The notes under the pieces were generated by a model. The model ran no database searches, was not told the origin of the DNA, and saw only the letters and a list, made by a program, of their open reading frames with translations. This document shows positions 1 to 8,321 of a DNA stretch of 16,004 bases, piece by piece. Position numbers and translations under genes: made by a program. Numbering within the stretch: the first letter of the stretch is position 1; every line of letters begins with the position of its first letter. Source of the DNA: Ruminococcus sp. (GTDB lineage Bacteria; Bacillota; Clostridia; Oscillospirales; Acutalibacteraceae); NCBI GenBank assembly GCA_004558485.1, contig SFCS01000029.1, positions 1 through 16,004 on the forward strand. Direction: 5' to 3'.

Positions 1-2
1 AT

Positions 3-1385
3 TTTGTCGCAGCCCCCATGGTTCATTGGCCGGAGGTCATCGTAAGTTATGAGGAGACGGAAAAAATCCTTTTCTCTGCAGATGCATTCGGCAAGTTCGG
101 AGCGCTTGATGTCAAAGAAGAGTGGGCGGACGAGGCAAGGCGGTACTATATCGGTATTGTCGGCAAGTATGGCAGGCAGGTGCAGGCGCTTCTGAAAAAG
201 GCGGCGGCTCTTAATATACGTATTATCTGTCCTCTGCACGGCCCCGTATTAAGGGAGAACCTCGGTTATTATCTTAATTTGTACAACACGTGGTCATCTT
301 ATGCTGTTGAAGCCGACGGCATTGTTGTTGCATACACCTCCGTTTACGGAAACACCAAAAGAGCGGTTGAACGGCTTATCTCCGGACTGCGTACGAACGG
401 CTGCCCGAATATTGCGGTATATGATCTTGCCCGCTGCGATATGTCCGCCGCCATTGCCGATGCCTTCCGCTACGGAAAACTGGTTCTTGCAACGACTACC
501 TACAATGCCGATATATTTCCGCCGATGCGTCATTTTATTGAGGCATTGACCGAGCGGAATTATCAGAAGCGCACGGTTGCTCTGATCGAGAACGGCTCGT
601 GGGCACCGCTTGCAGCCAAGGTTATGCGCGGAATGTTTGAAAACTCTGCGGACATTACCTTTGCATCAAATACGGTGAAGCTGCTTTCCGCACCTGATGC
701 AGACAGCAACAAACAGCTTGACGCTCTCGCAGAGGAGCTTTGCCGTGAGTATCTGGCAAGGCAGGATGAAACCGCGAACAAAAACGATCTGTCGGCTCTT
801 TTCAATCTCGGCTACGGGCTGTATGTTGTCACCTCTAACGACGGCAAAAAGGACAACGGTCTTATTGTCAACACCGTGTCACAGGTTACAAATACGCCCA
901 ACCGTATTGCCGTGACCATCAACAAAGAAAACTATTCTCATCACATCATAAAACAGACAGGCATCATGAATGTTAATTGCCTGAGCACTGACGCGCCGTT
1001 TTCGGTATTTGAAGCATTCGGCTTCCGAAGCGGCAGAACGGTGGATAAATTTGCATCCTGCGAACCTCTTCGTAGCGATAACGGCTTGGTCTTTCTGCCT
1101 AAATACATCAATTCGTTTATGTCGCTGAAGGTTGTGCAGTATGTTGACTTTGATACCCACGGTATGTTTATCTGCGAGATCACCGAGGCACGTGTCATCT
1201 CGGACAGGGAGACGATGACGTATACTTATTATCAGAAGCATGTCAAGCCGAAACCGCAAACCGAGGGCAAGAAAGGGTATGTCTGCAAGGTGTGCGGATA
1301 TGTATATGAGGGAGAAGAGCTGCCGGAGGATTTCATATGTCCGCTGTGTAAGCACGGCGCTGCGGATTTTGAACCGATTGGTTGA
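3..1385 (+). CDS. Modular flavodiiron protein (FprA-like) with flavin-reductase and rubredoxin modules, 5' end missing
   Basis: This is the 3' part of a cytoplasmic flavodiiron protein, a family that reduces O2 and/or NO to protect anaerobes. The frame is open from base 3, and the ATG at 18 is internal because the typical diiron-core text (APMVHWPE) runs across it. Numbering from that Met, the diiron lactamase-like domain ends near residue 95 and shows the ligand-region motifs HWPE (H3), SADAFG (D22) and CPLHGP (H74). A flavodoxin domain follows (about 101-245, phosphate loop TSVYGNTK), then a flavin-reductase-like split barrel (about 262-410), then a C-terminal rubredoxin (421-455) with C423-x2-C426 and C441-x2-C444. 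With its own flavin reductase and rubredoxin, the protein could carry electrons from NAD(P)H to the diiron site without separate partners; that is inferred from the domains. The stop at 1383-1385 overlaps the next small gene's possible start. Confidence 0.93.
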   Translation, partial: FVAAPMVHWPEVIVSYEETEKILFSADAFGKFGALDVKEEWADEARRYYIGIVGKYGRQVQALLKKAAALNIRIICPLHGPVLRENLGYYLNLYNTWSSYAVEADGIVVAYTSVYGNTKRAVERLISGLRTNGCPNIAVYDLARCDMSAAIADAFRYGKLVLATTTYNADIFPPMRHFIEALTERNYQKRTVALIENGSWAPLAAKVMRGMFENSADITFASNTVKLLSAPDADSNKQLDALAEELCREYLARQDETANKNDLSALFNLGYGLYVVTSNDGKKDNGLIVNTVSQVTNTPNRIAVTINKENYSHHIIKQTGIMNVNCLSTDAPFSVFEAFGFRSGRTVDKFASCEPLRSDNGLVFLPKYINSFMSLKVVQYVDFDTHGMFICEITEARVISDRETMTYTYYQKHVKPKPQTEGKKGYVCKVCGYVYEGEELPEDFICPLCKHGAADFEPIG

Positions 1386-1621
1386 TCGGGAACCGTGTGA
1401 AGGAGGATAAACGGCTGACATCGTTTCTGCATAAGGATGTGGACGATTCCACCGGCGGCAGGCTCGGCGAATACGGCGAGGGCGAGCCGTCGTGGAGCCC
1501 GAAGAAGGTTCTTGAGCAGGGTGCGCTTACCGCAAGTCTTCTGATGTTCTTTGGTATCACCGTCGGCATTGCGATCGGCACAATCGTTATGAGCGGAAAG
1601 AAAAAGAATTCTGCCGGATAA
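1382..1621 (+). CDS. Small single-helix membrane protein, start uncertain
   Basis: This is an open frame of up to 79 residues with an acidic, Gly-rich soluble N-terminal half and one hydrophobic helix (about residues 49-70, ending in a GKKK positive patch). It has no Cys pair or other recognisable family motif. The start is unclear. A TTG at 1382 overlaps the upstream stop codon but has no clear Shine-Dalgarno. A GTG at 1397 is in frame. A perfect AAGGAGG at 1400-1406 sits 8 bases before an in-frame CTG at 1415, giving a 68-residue product. Any of these couples it tightly to the flavodiiron gene, and a strong hairpin lies 15 bases after its stop. I do not recognise the family. Its place suggests co-expression with the flavodiiron protein, but no function can be given. 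Confidence 0.55.
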   Translation: MIGNRVKEDKRLTSFLHKDVDDSTGGRLGEYGEGEPSWSPKKVLEQGALTASLLMFFGITVGIAIGTIVMSGKKKNSAG

Positions 1622-1635
1622 CAGAGTAAAAACAG

Positions 1636-1674
1636 AAATCAGACAGGCTCGCTTCCGGTGAGCCTGTCTGATTT
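1636..1674 (+). terminator. Rho-independent-type hairpin after the flavodiiron operon
   Basis: This is a perfect 15-bp inverted repeat (1636-1650 pairing with 1660-1674) around a 9-base loop. The right arm ends ATTTT and an AT-rich stretch follows. The left side carries an A-rich run (AAAAACAG), so it may also work weakly in the other direction. It closes the operon ending at 1621. Confidence 0.85.
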
Positions 1675-1709
1675 TCACATGTATTTTCGCCTTCAAAGCG
1701 TAAAAGCTT

Positions 1710-1738
1710 TTGACAACTTTCTTTGCATGTGCTAAAAT
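1710..1738 (+). promoter_or_regulatory. Sigma-A promoter of the MBL-fold gene
   Basis: A consensus -35 TTGACA (1710-1715) is separated by exactly 17 bases from TAAAAT (1733-1738). Transcription would begin near 1745. An AGGAGAG Shine-Dalgarno region (about 1752-1764) then precedes the ATG at 1771. The near-consensus boxes suggest strong, possibly constitutive expression. Confidence 0.85.
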
Positions 1739-1770
1739 TTTCTCGATAAAAAAGGAGAGAGGAGACCCCT

Positions 1771-2523
1771 ATGTTTGCAAGAAGAAAGATCGTCAATCCC
1801 TGGGATGGGAAGATGGAGCCGTTTCGGATCATCGGCAACGTGTATTTTGCCGGCACCTTTCAGGCGTCCTGCCATTTGATCGACACGGGCGAGGGACTCA
1901 TTTTGATCGACCCCGGCTATTCCAATTCCCTGTATCTTGTCATCCGCTCGATCTATAAGCTCGGTTTCCGACCGGAGGACATCAGATATATTGTCCTCAC
2001 GCACTGGCACAACGACCACACGGAGGCAACGCGGGCGTTGGTCGATCTGTCGGGCGCAAAAACGCTGCTCGGCTGCAACGATGTGGAAAAGGCAAAGCCG
2101 TATGCCGATCCGGATATTCTGCTGAAGGACGGCGACACGCTCACTCTCGGCAACACGACCATCCGTTTCATGGAAACGCCGGGACACACGAAGGGGACGA
2201 TGTCCTTCTTCTTCGATACCATGGATCACGGCAAGACCTATCGTGTCGGTATGTTCGGCGGCGCAGGTGCCAACACGCTGGCGCAGGGACATTTTGACTA
2301 TGACGGCTGCCGCGAGGACTACCGCAATTCTCTGAACCGCCTGAGAAAAGAAAAGGTTGATGTTTTCATCGGCAACCATGTCTGGAACAACGATACCGCC
2401 GGCAAAGGCGAGCTGCTGCTGAAGACCGGCGAAAACAAATTCATTGACCCGGCTTTGTGGGGTGCGTTTTTGGATTTCTGCGAAAAACGGCTCGACGAGG
2501 TTATCGCAAAGGATACGCACTGA
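1771..2523 (+). CDS. Metallo-beta-lactamase-fold hydrolase
   Basis: This is a 250-residue cytoplasmic metallohydrolase of the MBL superfamily with no signal peptide. The zinc-binding signature THWHNDH gives H78, H80, D82 and H83. A GHTKG motif supplies H139, and a late GNH supplies H203 in the position of the last histidine ligand. An Asp-Pro-Gly strand near residues 47-49 (LILIDPGY) is typical of the fold. Length and motif order resemble glyoxalase II-like and subclass B3-like family members, but the real substrate cannot be read from the sequence and beta-lactam hydrolysis should not be assumed. The gene is a single transcription unit with its own strong promoter. It is convergent with the copper operon and shares a terminator hairpin with it. 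Confidence 0.9.
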   Translation: MFARRKIVNPWDGKMEPFRIIGNVYFAGTFQASCHLIDTGEGLILIDPGYSNSLYLVIRSIYKLGFRPEDIRYIVLTHWHNDHTEATRALVDLSGAKTLLGCNDVEKAKPYADPDILLKDGDTLTLGNTTIRFMETPGHTKGTMSFFFDTMDHGKTYRVGMFGGAGANTLAQGHFDYDGCREDYRNSLNRLRKEKVDVFIGNHVWNNDTAGKGELLLKTGENKFIDPALWGAFLDFCEKRLDEVIAKDTH

Positions 2524-2535
2524 AAAATCACGAGA

Positions 2536-2567
2536 GACGCCCCGAGGACATTTGTCCTCGGGGCGTC
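2536..2567. terminator. Bidirectional hairpin between convergent genes
   Basis: A GC-rich perfect 14-bp stem (2536-2549 with 2554-2567) has a 4-base ATTT loop. It lies 12 bases after the MBL gene stop and 16 bases from the stop of the convergent copA. There is no long T-run on the plus side. On the minus side the stem is followed by the TCTCGTGATTTTTCA stretch, so termination of either gene is plausible. Confidence 0.7.
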
Positions 2568-2583
2568 CTCTGTCATTTCGGGA

Positions 2584-2793
2584 TTATTCAATGCCGGTGA
2601 CCGTGTAGTCCTTGTCCTCCACCGCTTTTTTGAGAACGGCGTCCTCGGTCGGCGCGGAAAGCGTCACGACCGCTGTGCCGATCTCGTGGCTGACATCGGC
2701 GCTGCTCACCGTGTCGAGCGCCTCGAGAGCATTTTTGACCGCCATTGCGCAGTGCCCGCACATCATGCCTTCAATGTGGATCGTCTTTTTCAT
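2584..2793 (-). other. Possible internal translation product: free CopZ-like copper chaperone
   Basis: The in-frame codon M764 of copA is an ATG at 2793 preceded by AAAGGAG (2803-2809) with a 9-base spacer, as good as a normal gene start here. Initiation there would give a 69-residue protein beginning MKKTIHIEGMMCGHC, which matches stand-alone CopZ chaperones in length and motif (CxxC for Cu(I)). Whether ribosomes really start here, or the domain is only made fused to CopA, cannot be settled from sequence. Confidence 0.45.
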
Positions 2794-5082
2794 CTGAACC
2801 GTCTCCTTTACCGTGTTATTATGCTGTTTCCGTTTATGATCGTGCCGCGTGTCGCGCAGCTTGAACAGATTGAGCCGCAGGGCATTTGTGACGACGCAGA
2901 AGCTCGAAAGGCTCATTGCCGCCGCGCCGAACATCGGATTGAGCGTCAGTCCCAGCGGAACGAACACGCCCGCCGCCAGCGGAATGCCGATGGTGTTATA
3001 GAAAAATGCCCAGAAAAGATTTTCGTGGATGTTGCGCAGTGTCGCGCGGCTCAGGCGAATGGCGGCGGGAACGTCGCTCAGATGGCTGTTCACCAGCACC
3101 ACATCCGCAGCGTCGATGGCAATGTCTGTTCCCGCGCCGATGGCGATGCCGACATCTGCGCGCGTCAGCGCCGGCGCATCGTTGATGCCGTCGCCGACCA
3201 TGGCGACCTTGCCCTGCTCCCGCAGGCGGCGAATCTCGCGTTCCTTGCCGTCCGGCAGCACACCGGCGATGACCTCGTCCACACCTGCCGCCGCGCCGAT
3301 CGCCTTGGCGGTGCGCTCGTTGTCTCCGGTCAGCATCACGACGCGGATGCCCATGTTTTGCAGCTGCTTTATGGCTGCGGGACTGTCCTCCTTCACCACA
3401 TCGGCCACCGCTATGATGCCCAAAAAGGTATCGTCCATGCAGAAATAGAGCGGCGTTTTGCCGTCGTCGGCAAGGCGCTTTGCGGCGTCACGCAGCGCCT
3501 CCGGAACGGCGGCGTGCTCCTCGATATAGTGCAGATTTCCGCCATATAGCCGCTTTCCGTCGCGGTCGGCGAAAAGTCCGCTGCCGACAAGCACTGTAAA
3601 ATTCTCGACCTTGTCGGCGACGATGCCGACAGCCTCGCCCTTTTGCAGGATCGCCTTTGCCAACGGATGCTCGCTTTTTTGCTCCAGTGAAACAGCCGCC
3701 GAAAGCAGCGCTTTTTCATCGACGGCGGACAGAATGTCGGTCACCTGCGGTTCGCCCGCCGTGATCGTGCCGGTCTTATCCAGTGCGACAATGTCGATCC
3801 TGCCTGTTTCCTCAAGGGCTGCCGCCGTCTTAAACAGAATACCGTTTTTGGCGGAAAGACCGCTGCCCACCATGATGGCGACCGGCGTTGCCAATCCCAG
3901 TGCGCACGGGCAGCTGATGACGAGCACCGAAATGCCGCGCGCCAGCGCATAGCCGACGCTTTGTCCCAACAGCAGCCACACGACTGTCGTGACCAGCGCG
4001 ATGCCCATGACGATCGGCACAAACACGCCGGACACCTTGTCGGCGATCTTGGCGATGGGGGCTTTGGTCGCTGCCGCATCGCTCACCATGCGGATGATCT
4101 GCGACAGGGTGGTGTCCTCGCCGACGCGCACGGCGCGGCATTTGAGGAAGCCGGACCTGTTGATGGTGGCGGCGGAAACGGCGCTGCCGACCGTTTTGTC
4201 CACGGGAATGCTCTCGCCCGTGAGCGCCGCCTCGTTGACAGCGCTGCCGCCTTCGAGCACCACGCCGTCTACGGGGATGCTCTCGCCGGGGCGCACAACA
4301 AAGACCATGTCCTTTTGCACCTGCTCCACCGGCACGGTGACCTCAGCACCGTCGCGGATGACCGTGGCGGTCTTTGGCGTCAGATTCATCAGTCCCCGCA
4401 ACGCGTCGGTGGTCTTACCCTTGGCGCGGGCTTCAAGCGTTTTGCCGACGGTGATGAGCGTCAGGATCATTGCCGCCGACTCAAAATACAGCTCCATCAT
4501 ATAGTGCATGATGCCGTCGGCATCGCCGCGCACCGTAGCGTCGGTCATGGCGAACAGGGCATAGGTGCTGTAGACAAACGCCGCTGTCGCACCGAGTGCC
4601 ACCAGTGTGTCCATGTTCGGTGCGCGATGGCGCAGTGCGCCGAAGCCGCTGATGAAGAAACGCCCGTTGATGACCATGATGACGATGGTGAGCAACAACT
4701 GCGTCAGCCCCATGGCAACATGATTGTTGTCATAAAAGGACGGCAGCGGCCATCCCCACATCATGTGCCCCATGGAAAAATACATGAGAATGAGCAGAAA
4801 GATCACCGACCAGATGAGACGGCGGCGCAGGGGAGCCACCTCGTCCTTGACGGTCGCCGTTTTTTGGGTATCGGTCTTTGCAGCATCCTTCAGCGATGCG
4901 CCGTAGCCTGCCGCCTGCACGGCGGCAATCACCGCGTCCGGTGCGGCAGTGCCGTCAACGGACAGGGAGTTCGTGAGCAGACTGACGGCACAGGAGGCGA
5001 CGCCCTCCACCTTGCCGACCGCCTTTTCCACGCGGGCAGAGCAGGCGGCACAGCTCATGCCCGTGACCGTATAGTGTGTCAT
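2584..5082 (-). CDS. copA: Copper-exporting P1B-type ATPase CopA with C-terminal CopZ-like domain
   Basis: This 832-residue membrane pump exports Cu(I) using ATP. Domains in order: an N-terminal heavy-metal-associated domain with GMSCAAC (C11, C14); a P1B membrane region beginning near residue 88 with several helices; an actuator domain with TGES (288-291); the metal-conducting CPC (C391, C393); the phosphorylation site DKTGT (D435); the HP motif (SEHPL, H472); and GDGIND (630-635). The last helices carry the Y695-N696 and M723-S-L-S-S signatures of copper pumps. A basic linker (about 740-763) then joins a second metal-binding domain with MMCGHC near residue 775. The ATG at 5082 follows TAGGAGA (5092-5098) by 9 bases. 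The gene starts 18 bases after csoR and must share its copper-regulated promoter. The C-terminal domain makes it longer than a plain one-domain CopA. Confidence 0.97.
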   Translation of the reverse strand: MTHYTVTGMSCAACSARVEKAVGKVEGVASCAVSLLTNSLSVDGTAAPDAVIAAVQAAGYGASLKDAAKTDTQKTATVKDEVAPLRRRLIWSVIFLLILMYFSMGHMMWGWPLPSFYDNNHVAMGLTQLLLTIVIMVINGRFFISGFGALRHRAPNMDTLVALGATAAFVYSTYALFAMTDATVRGDADGIMHYMMELYFESAAMILTLITVGKTLEARAKGKTTDALRGLMNLTPKTATVIRDGAEVTVPVEQVQKDMVFVVRPGESIPVDGVVLEGGSAVNEAALTGESIPVDKTVGSAVSAATINRSGFLKCRAVRVGEDTTLSQIIRMVSDAAATKAPIAKIADKVSGVFVPIVMGIALVTTVVWLLLGQSVGYALARGISVLVISCPCALGLATPVAIMVGSGLSAKNGILFKTAAALEETGRIDIVALDKTGTITAGEPQVTDILSAVDEKALLSAAVSLEQKSEHPLAKAILQKGEAVGIVADKVENFTVLVGSGLFADRDGKRLYGGNLHYIEEHAAVPEALRDAAKRLADDGKTPLYFCMDDTFLGIIAVADVVKEDSPAAIKQLQNMGIRVVMLTGDNERTAKAIGAAAGVDEVIAGVLPDGKEREIRRLREQGKVAMVGDGINDAPALTRADVGIAIGAGTDIAIDAADVVLVNSHLSDVPAAIRLSRATLRNIHENLFWAFFYNTIGIPLAAGVFVPLGLTLNPMFGAAAMSLSSFCVVTNALRLNLFKLRDTRHDHKRKQHNNTVKETVQMKKTIHIEGMMCGHCAMAVKNALEALDTVSSADVSHEIGTAVVTLSAPTEDAVLKKAVEDKDYTVTGIE
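2803..2809 (-). promoter_or_regulatory. Internal Shine-Dalgarno within copA
   Basis: AAAGGAG on the minus strand lies 9 bases upstream of the in-frame ATG that begins the CopZ-like domain. The codons it occupies encode part of a basic, apparently unstructured linker, so protein constraint on these bases should be weak. Confidence 0.5.
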
Positions 5083-5100
5083 AAAGCTTATCTCCTATTG

Positions 5101-5415
5101 TTATTTCATCAGCTTTTGCAGCGTGGCAACCAGCTCGTCAACGGTCTCATCCTTGCCGTTTCGTATGTCGTTTGCCACGCAGGTGCGGATATGATTCGCC
5201 AACAGTTCCTTATTAAATGCGTGTATCGCCGCGTTTGCCGCCGTCGACTGGATCAGAATGTCGGGGCAATAGGCGTCGTTTTCCAGCATGCCGCGGATGC
5301 CGCGAATTTGTCCTTCGATGCGGTTTAAGCGATGAATGAGCTTTTTATATTCCTCGGGGGAGCGTTCCTTTTTGCGCCCGCAGCAGTGCGGACAAGCATT
5401 TTCCTGCATCGTCAT
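5101..5415 (-). CDS. csoR: CsoR-family copper-sensing transcriptional repressor
   Basis: This is a 104-residue all-helical DNA-binding repressor of the CsoR/RcnR family, which releases its operator when it binds Cu(I). The family core HRLNRIEGQIRGIRGM is plain. The copper-type ligand triad is present as C50 (YCPDIL), H75 and C79 (NHIRTC), which separates it from RcnR (nickel) and FrmR (formaldehyde) relatives. An N-terminal extension carries three extra cysteines (C8, C11, C12). The start is taken as the ATG at 5415; a second ATG two codons later (5409) is also possible, because the leader from the promoter is only about 10-17 bases. It is the first gene of the csoR-copA operon and sits beside its own operator, so autoregulation is expected. 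Confidence 0.95.
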   Translation of the reverse strand: MTMQENACPHCCGRKKERSPEEYKKLIHRLNRIEGQIRGIRGMLENDAYCPDILIQSTAANAAIHAFNKELLANHIRTCVANDIRNGKDETVDELVATLQKLMK

Positions 5416-5432
5416 CCCAGCCTTTCACGCTC

Positions 5433-5461
5433 ATTATATACCCGTATGGGGTATATGTCAA
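5433..5461 (-). promoter_or_regulatory. Consensus promoter of csoR-copA
   Basis: On the minus strand, TTGACA (5461-5456) and TATAAT (5438-5433) are both perfect consensus boxes with exactly 17 bases between them. So strong a promoter fits a unit that is held off by a repressor and released by copper. Confidence 0.9.
5436..5456. promoter_or_regulatory. CsoR-type operator
   Basis: This is a perfect 8-bp inverted repeat, ATATACCC and GGGTATAT, separated by 5 bases (GTATG). It has the TACCC...GGGTA form known for CsoR operators in Bacillota. It fills the spacer between the -35 and -10 boxes, so bound repressor would block RNA polymerase. Confidence 0.87.
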
Positions 5462-5479
5462 ATGAAATCCTGCGGTTTA

Positions 5480-5548
5480 TGGTAAAAGTATATTTTTTCC
5501 ATTAAAACATGACTTATTCGTAATTTTTTATACAAACATCATAAAAAA
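5480..5548. promoter_or_regulatory. AT-rich inverted repeats upstream of mglB, possible regulator sites
   Basis: There are two dyads in the 215-bp csoR/mglB intergenic region. A perfect 8-bp repeat (5524-5531 TTTTTTAT with 5541-5548 ATAAAAAA) has a 9-base spacer, and a one-mismatch dyad (5480-5487 with 5494-5501) lies further upstream. Both are just upstream of the likely mgl promoter, where an activator such as the nearby AraC-type regulator would bind. AT-rich dyads arise easily by chance, so this is tentative. Confidence 0.3.
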
Positions 5549-5553
5549 CTCCA

Positions 5554-5582
5554 TTTCTTTTCCGTGATCGGCGCCCTATAAT
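5554..5582 (+). promoter_or_regulatory. Likely promoter of the mglBAC operon
   Basis: A perfect -10 TATAAT (5577-5582) is paired at 17 bases only with a poor -35, TTTCTT (5554-5559). Transcription would start near 5589, about 40 bases before the mglB ATG. A good -10 with a poor -35 is common for activator-dependent promoters. Confidence 0.6.
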
Positions 5583-5630
5583 GAATACGACGACAGGGAA
5601 CGGTCGTGAAAAATCAAGGAGGTATGAATC

Positions 5631-6698
5631 ATGAAAAAGGCATTGGCAATCATTCTGGCATGTGTCATGGTATTGGGACTGACCGCTTGCGGTAACGCCG
5701 CCGATACCGACGGCAAAGGCGAGGTATCCGTCTTCTATTACACTTACGGTGATACCTACATTTCCAGCGTGCGCTCTGCAATGGACAAGCTGCTGGACAA
5801 CGCAGGCCTCAAGCATCAGAACTATGATGCCAACGGCAACCAGACCACCCAGACCGAGCAGGTCTCCACCGCACTCACCAAGGGCACCTCGCTTTTGATC
5901 GTGAATGTTGTGGACACCGGTTCCAACGACGCGGCACAGAACATCGTCGATCAGGCGAAAGCGAAAAATGTTCCGGTGATCTTCTTCAACCGCTCCGTGG
6001 ACGAGTCGGTCGTCAGCAGCTATGACAAATGCGTGTTTGTCGGCACGGACTATGAGATGGCAGGTCATATGCAGGGGCAGATGGTCGGCGAATATCTCGT
6101 GAAGAACTTTGCGACCCTGGATCTTAACGGCGACGGCAAGATCAGCTATGTGATGTTCAAGGGTCAGGAAGGCAACATGGAAGCCATCGCCCGTACCCAG
6201 TACGGCGTTGAGGATGCCGACAAGGTCTTGGCCGCTGCCGGCAAGGAGAAGCTCTCCTTCTATGATGCGTCCAACAAGAACAAGTATCTGGTCGATCAGA
6301 ACGGTCAGTGGTCTTCCGCAGCTGCGACGGACTATATGTCCACCATTCTGGCGCAGTACAGCGAGGCGAACAACAACATGGTAGAGCTGGTCATCGCCAA
6401 CAACGATGAGATGGCGCTCGGTGCTGTTTCCGCTTTGCAGACCGCCGGCTATAACAAAGACGGCGCAAAGGTCATTCCGGTGTTCGGCGTTGACGCGACC
6501 GACGCTGCGAAGGACGCCATCAGCAAGGGTAGCATGATCGGCACCATCAAGCAGGATGCTGACGGCATGGCGACGGTTATCACCACGGTTACGCAGAACT
6601 TCCTGAACAAAAAAGCCACCTTCGACGGCGTGAATGCCGCGGATGTCGTGGGTACTTGGAGAGTCAACATCCCCTACGCGACCTACACCGGTAAATAA
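5631..6698 (+). CDS. mglB: Galactose/glucose-binding lipoprotein MglB
   Basis: This is a 355-residue extracellular solute-binding lipoprotein of an ABC importer. A signal peptide ends in the lipobox LTAC (Cys20). The mature protein aligns closely with the E. coli galactose/glucose-binding protein: D41 and Y43 match the sugar-contacting D14/F16 region, VNVVD (91-95) matches its Asn91 strand, and R188 (AIARTQY), ANNDEMALGAV and VFGVD match its further sugar contacts. A calcium-binding loop of EF-hand type, DLNGDGK (164-170), is also preserved. These shared residues support galactose or glucose as ligand better than ribose or xylose. The ATG at 5631 follows AAGGAGGT (5616-5623) at 7 bases. It is the first gene of the operon, and a stable hairpin after it probably lets it be expressed above the other subunits. 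Confidence 0.95.
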   Translation: MKKALAIILACVMVLGLTACGNAADTDGKGEVSVFYYTYGDTYISSVRSAMDKLLDNAGLKHQNYDANGNQTTQTEQVSTALTKGTSLLIVNVVDTGSNDAAQNIVDQAKAKNVPVIFFNRSVDESVVSSYDKCVFVGTDYEMAGHMQGQMVGEYLVKNFATLDLNGDGKISYVMFKGQEGNMEAIARTQYGVEDADKVLAAAGKEKLSFYDASNKNKYLVDQNGQWSSAAATDYMSTILAQYSEANNNMVELVIANNDEMALGAVSALQTAGYNKDGAKVIPVFGVDATDAAKDAISKGSMIGTIKQDADGMATVITTVTQNFLNKKATFDGVNAADVVGTWRVNIPYATYTGK

Positions 6699-6706
6699 TT
6701 TCCCAT

Positions 6707-6738
6707 CCGTGCGGGGCGGCAGCTGCCGCCCCGCACGG
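6707..6738 (+). repeat. Perfect 16-bp palindrome (mRNA hairpin) between mglB and mglA
   Basis: The two 16-base arms (6707-6722 and 6723-6738) are exact reverse complements and very GC-rich, with essentially no spacer. It starts 8 bases after the mglB stop and ends 9 bases before the mglA Shine-Dalgarno. No T-run follows, so it is more likely a 3'-end stabiliser or partial attenuator than a full terminator. Confidence 0.75.
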
Positions 6739-6761
6739 CGATACGACGGGAGGTGTATTGT

Positions 6762-8303
<1,542 letters not shown>

Positions 8304-8321
8304 ACGGGAGGGATATGCACC

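Noticed and set aside
1771..2523. Calling the MBL-fold protein an antibiotic-inactivating beta-lactamase
   Set aside because: The zinc motif is shared by many hydrolases, and there is no signal peptide or resistance-gene context; only the superfamily can be supported.
3961..5328. A 455-codon plus-strand open frame across copA and csoR
   Set aside because: It overlaps strongly supported copA and csoR on the opposite strand, and its His/Asp/Arg-rich text has no family motif.
5587..5607. ACGAC/GTCGT dyad in the mglB leader as a catabolite-repression site
   Set aside because: The arms are only 5 bases and the sequence does not fit the usual cre consensus; likely chance.
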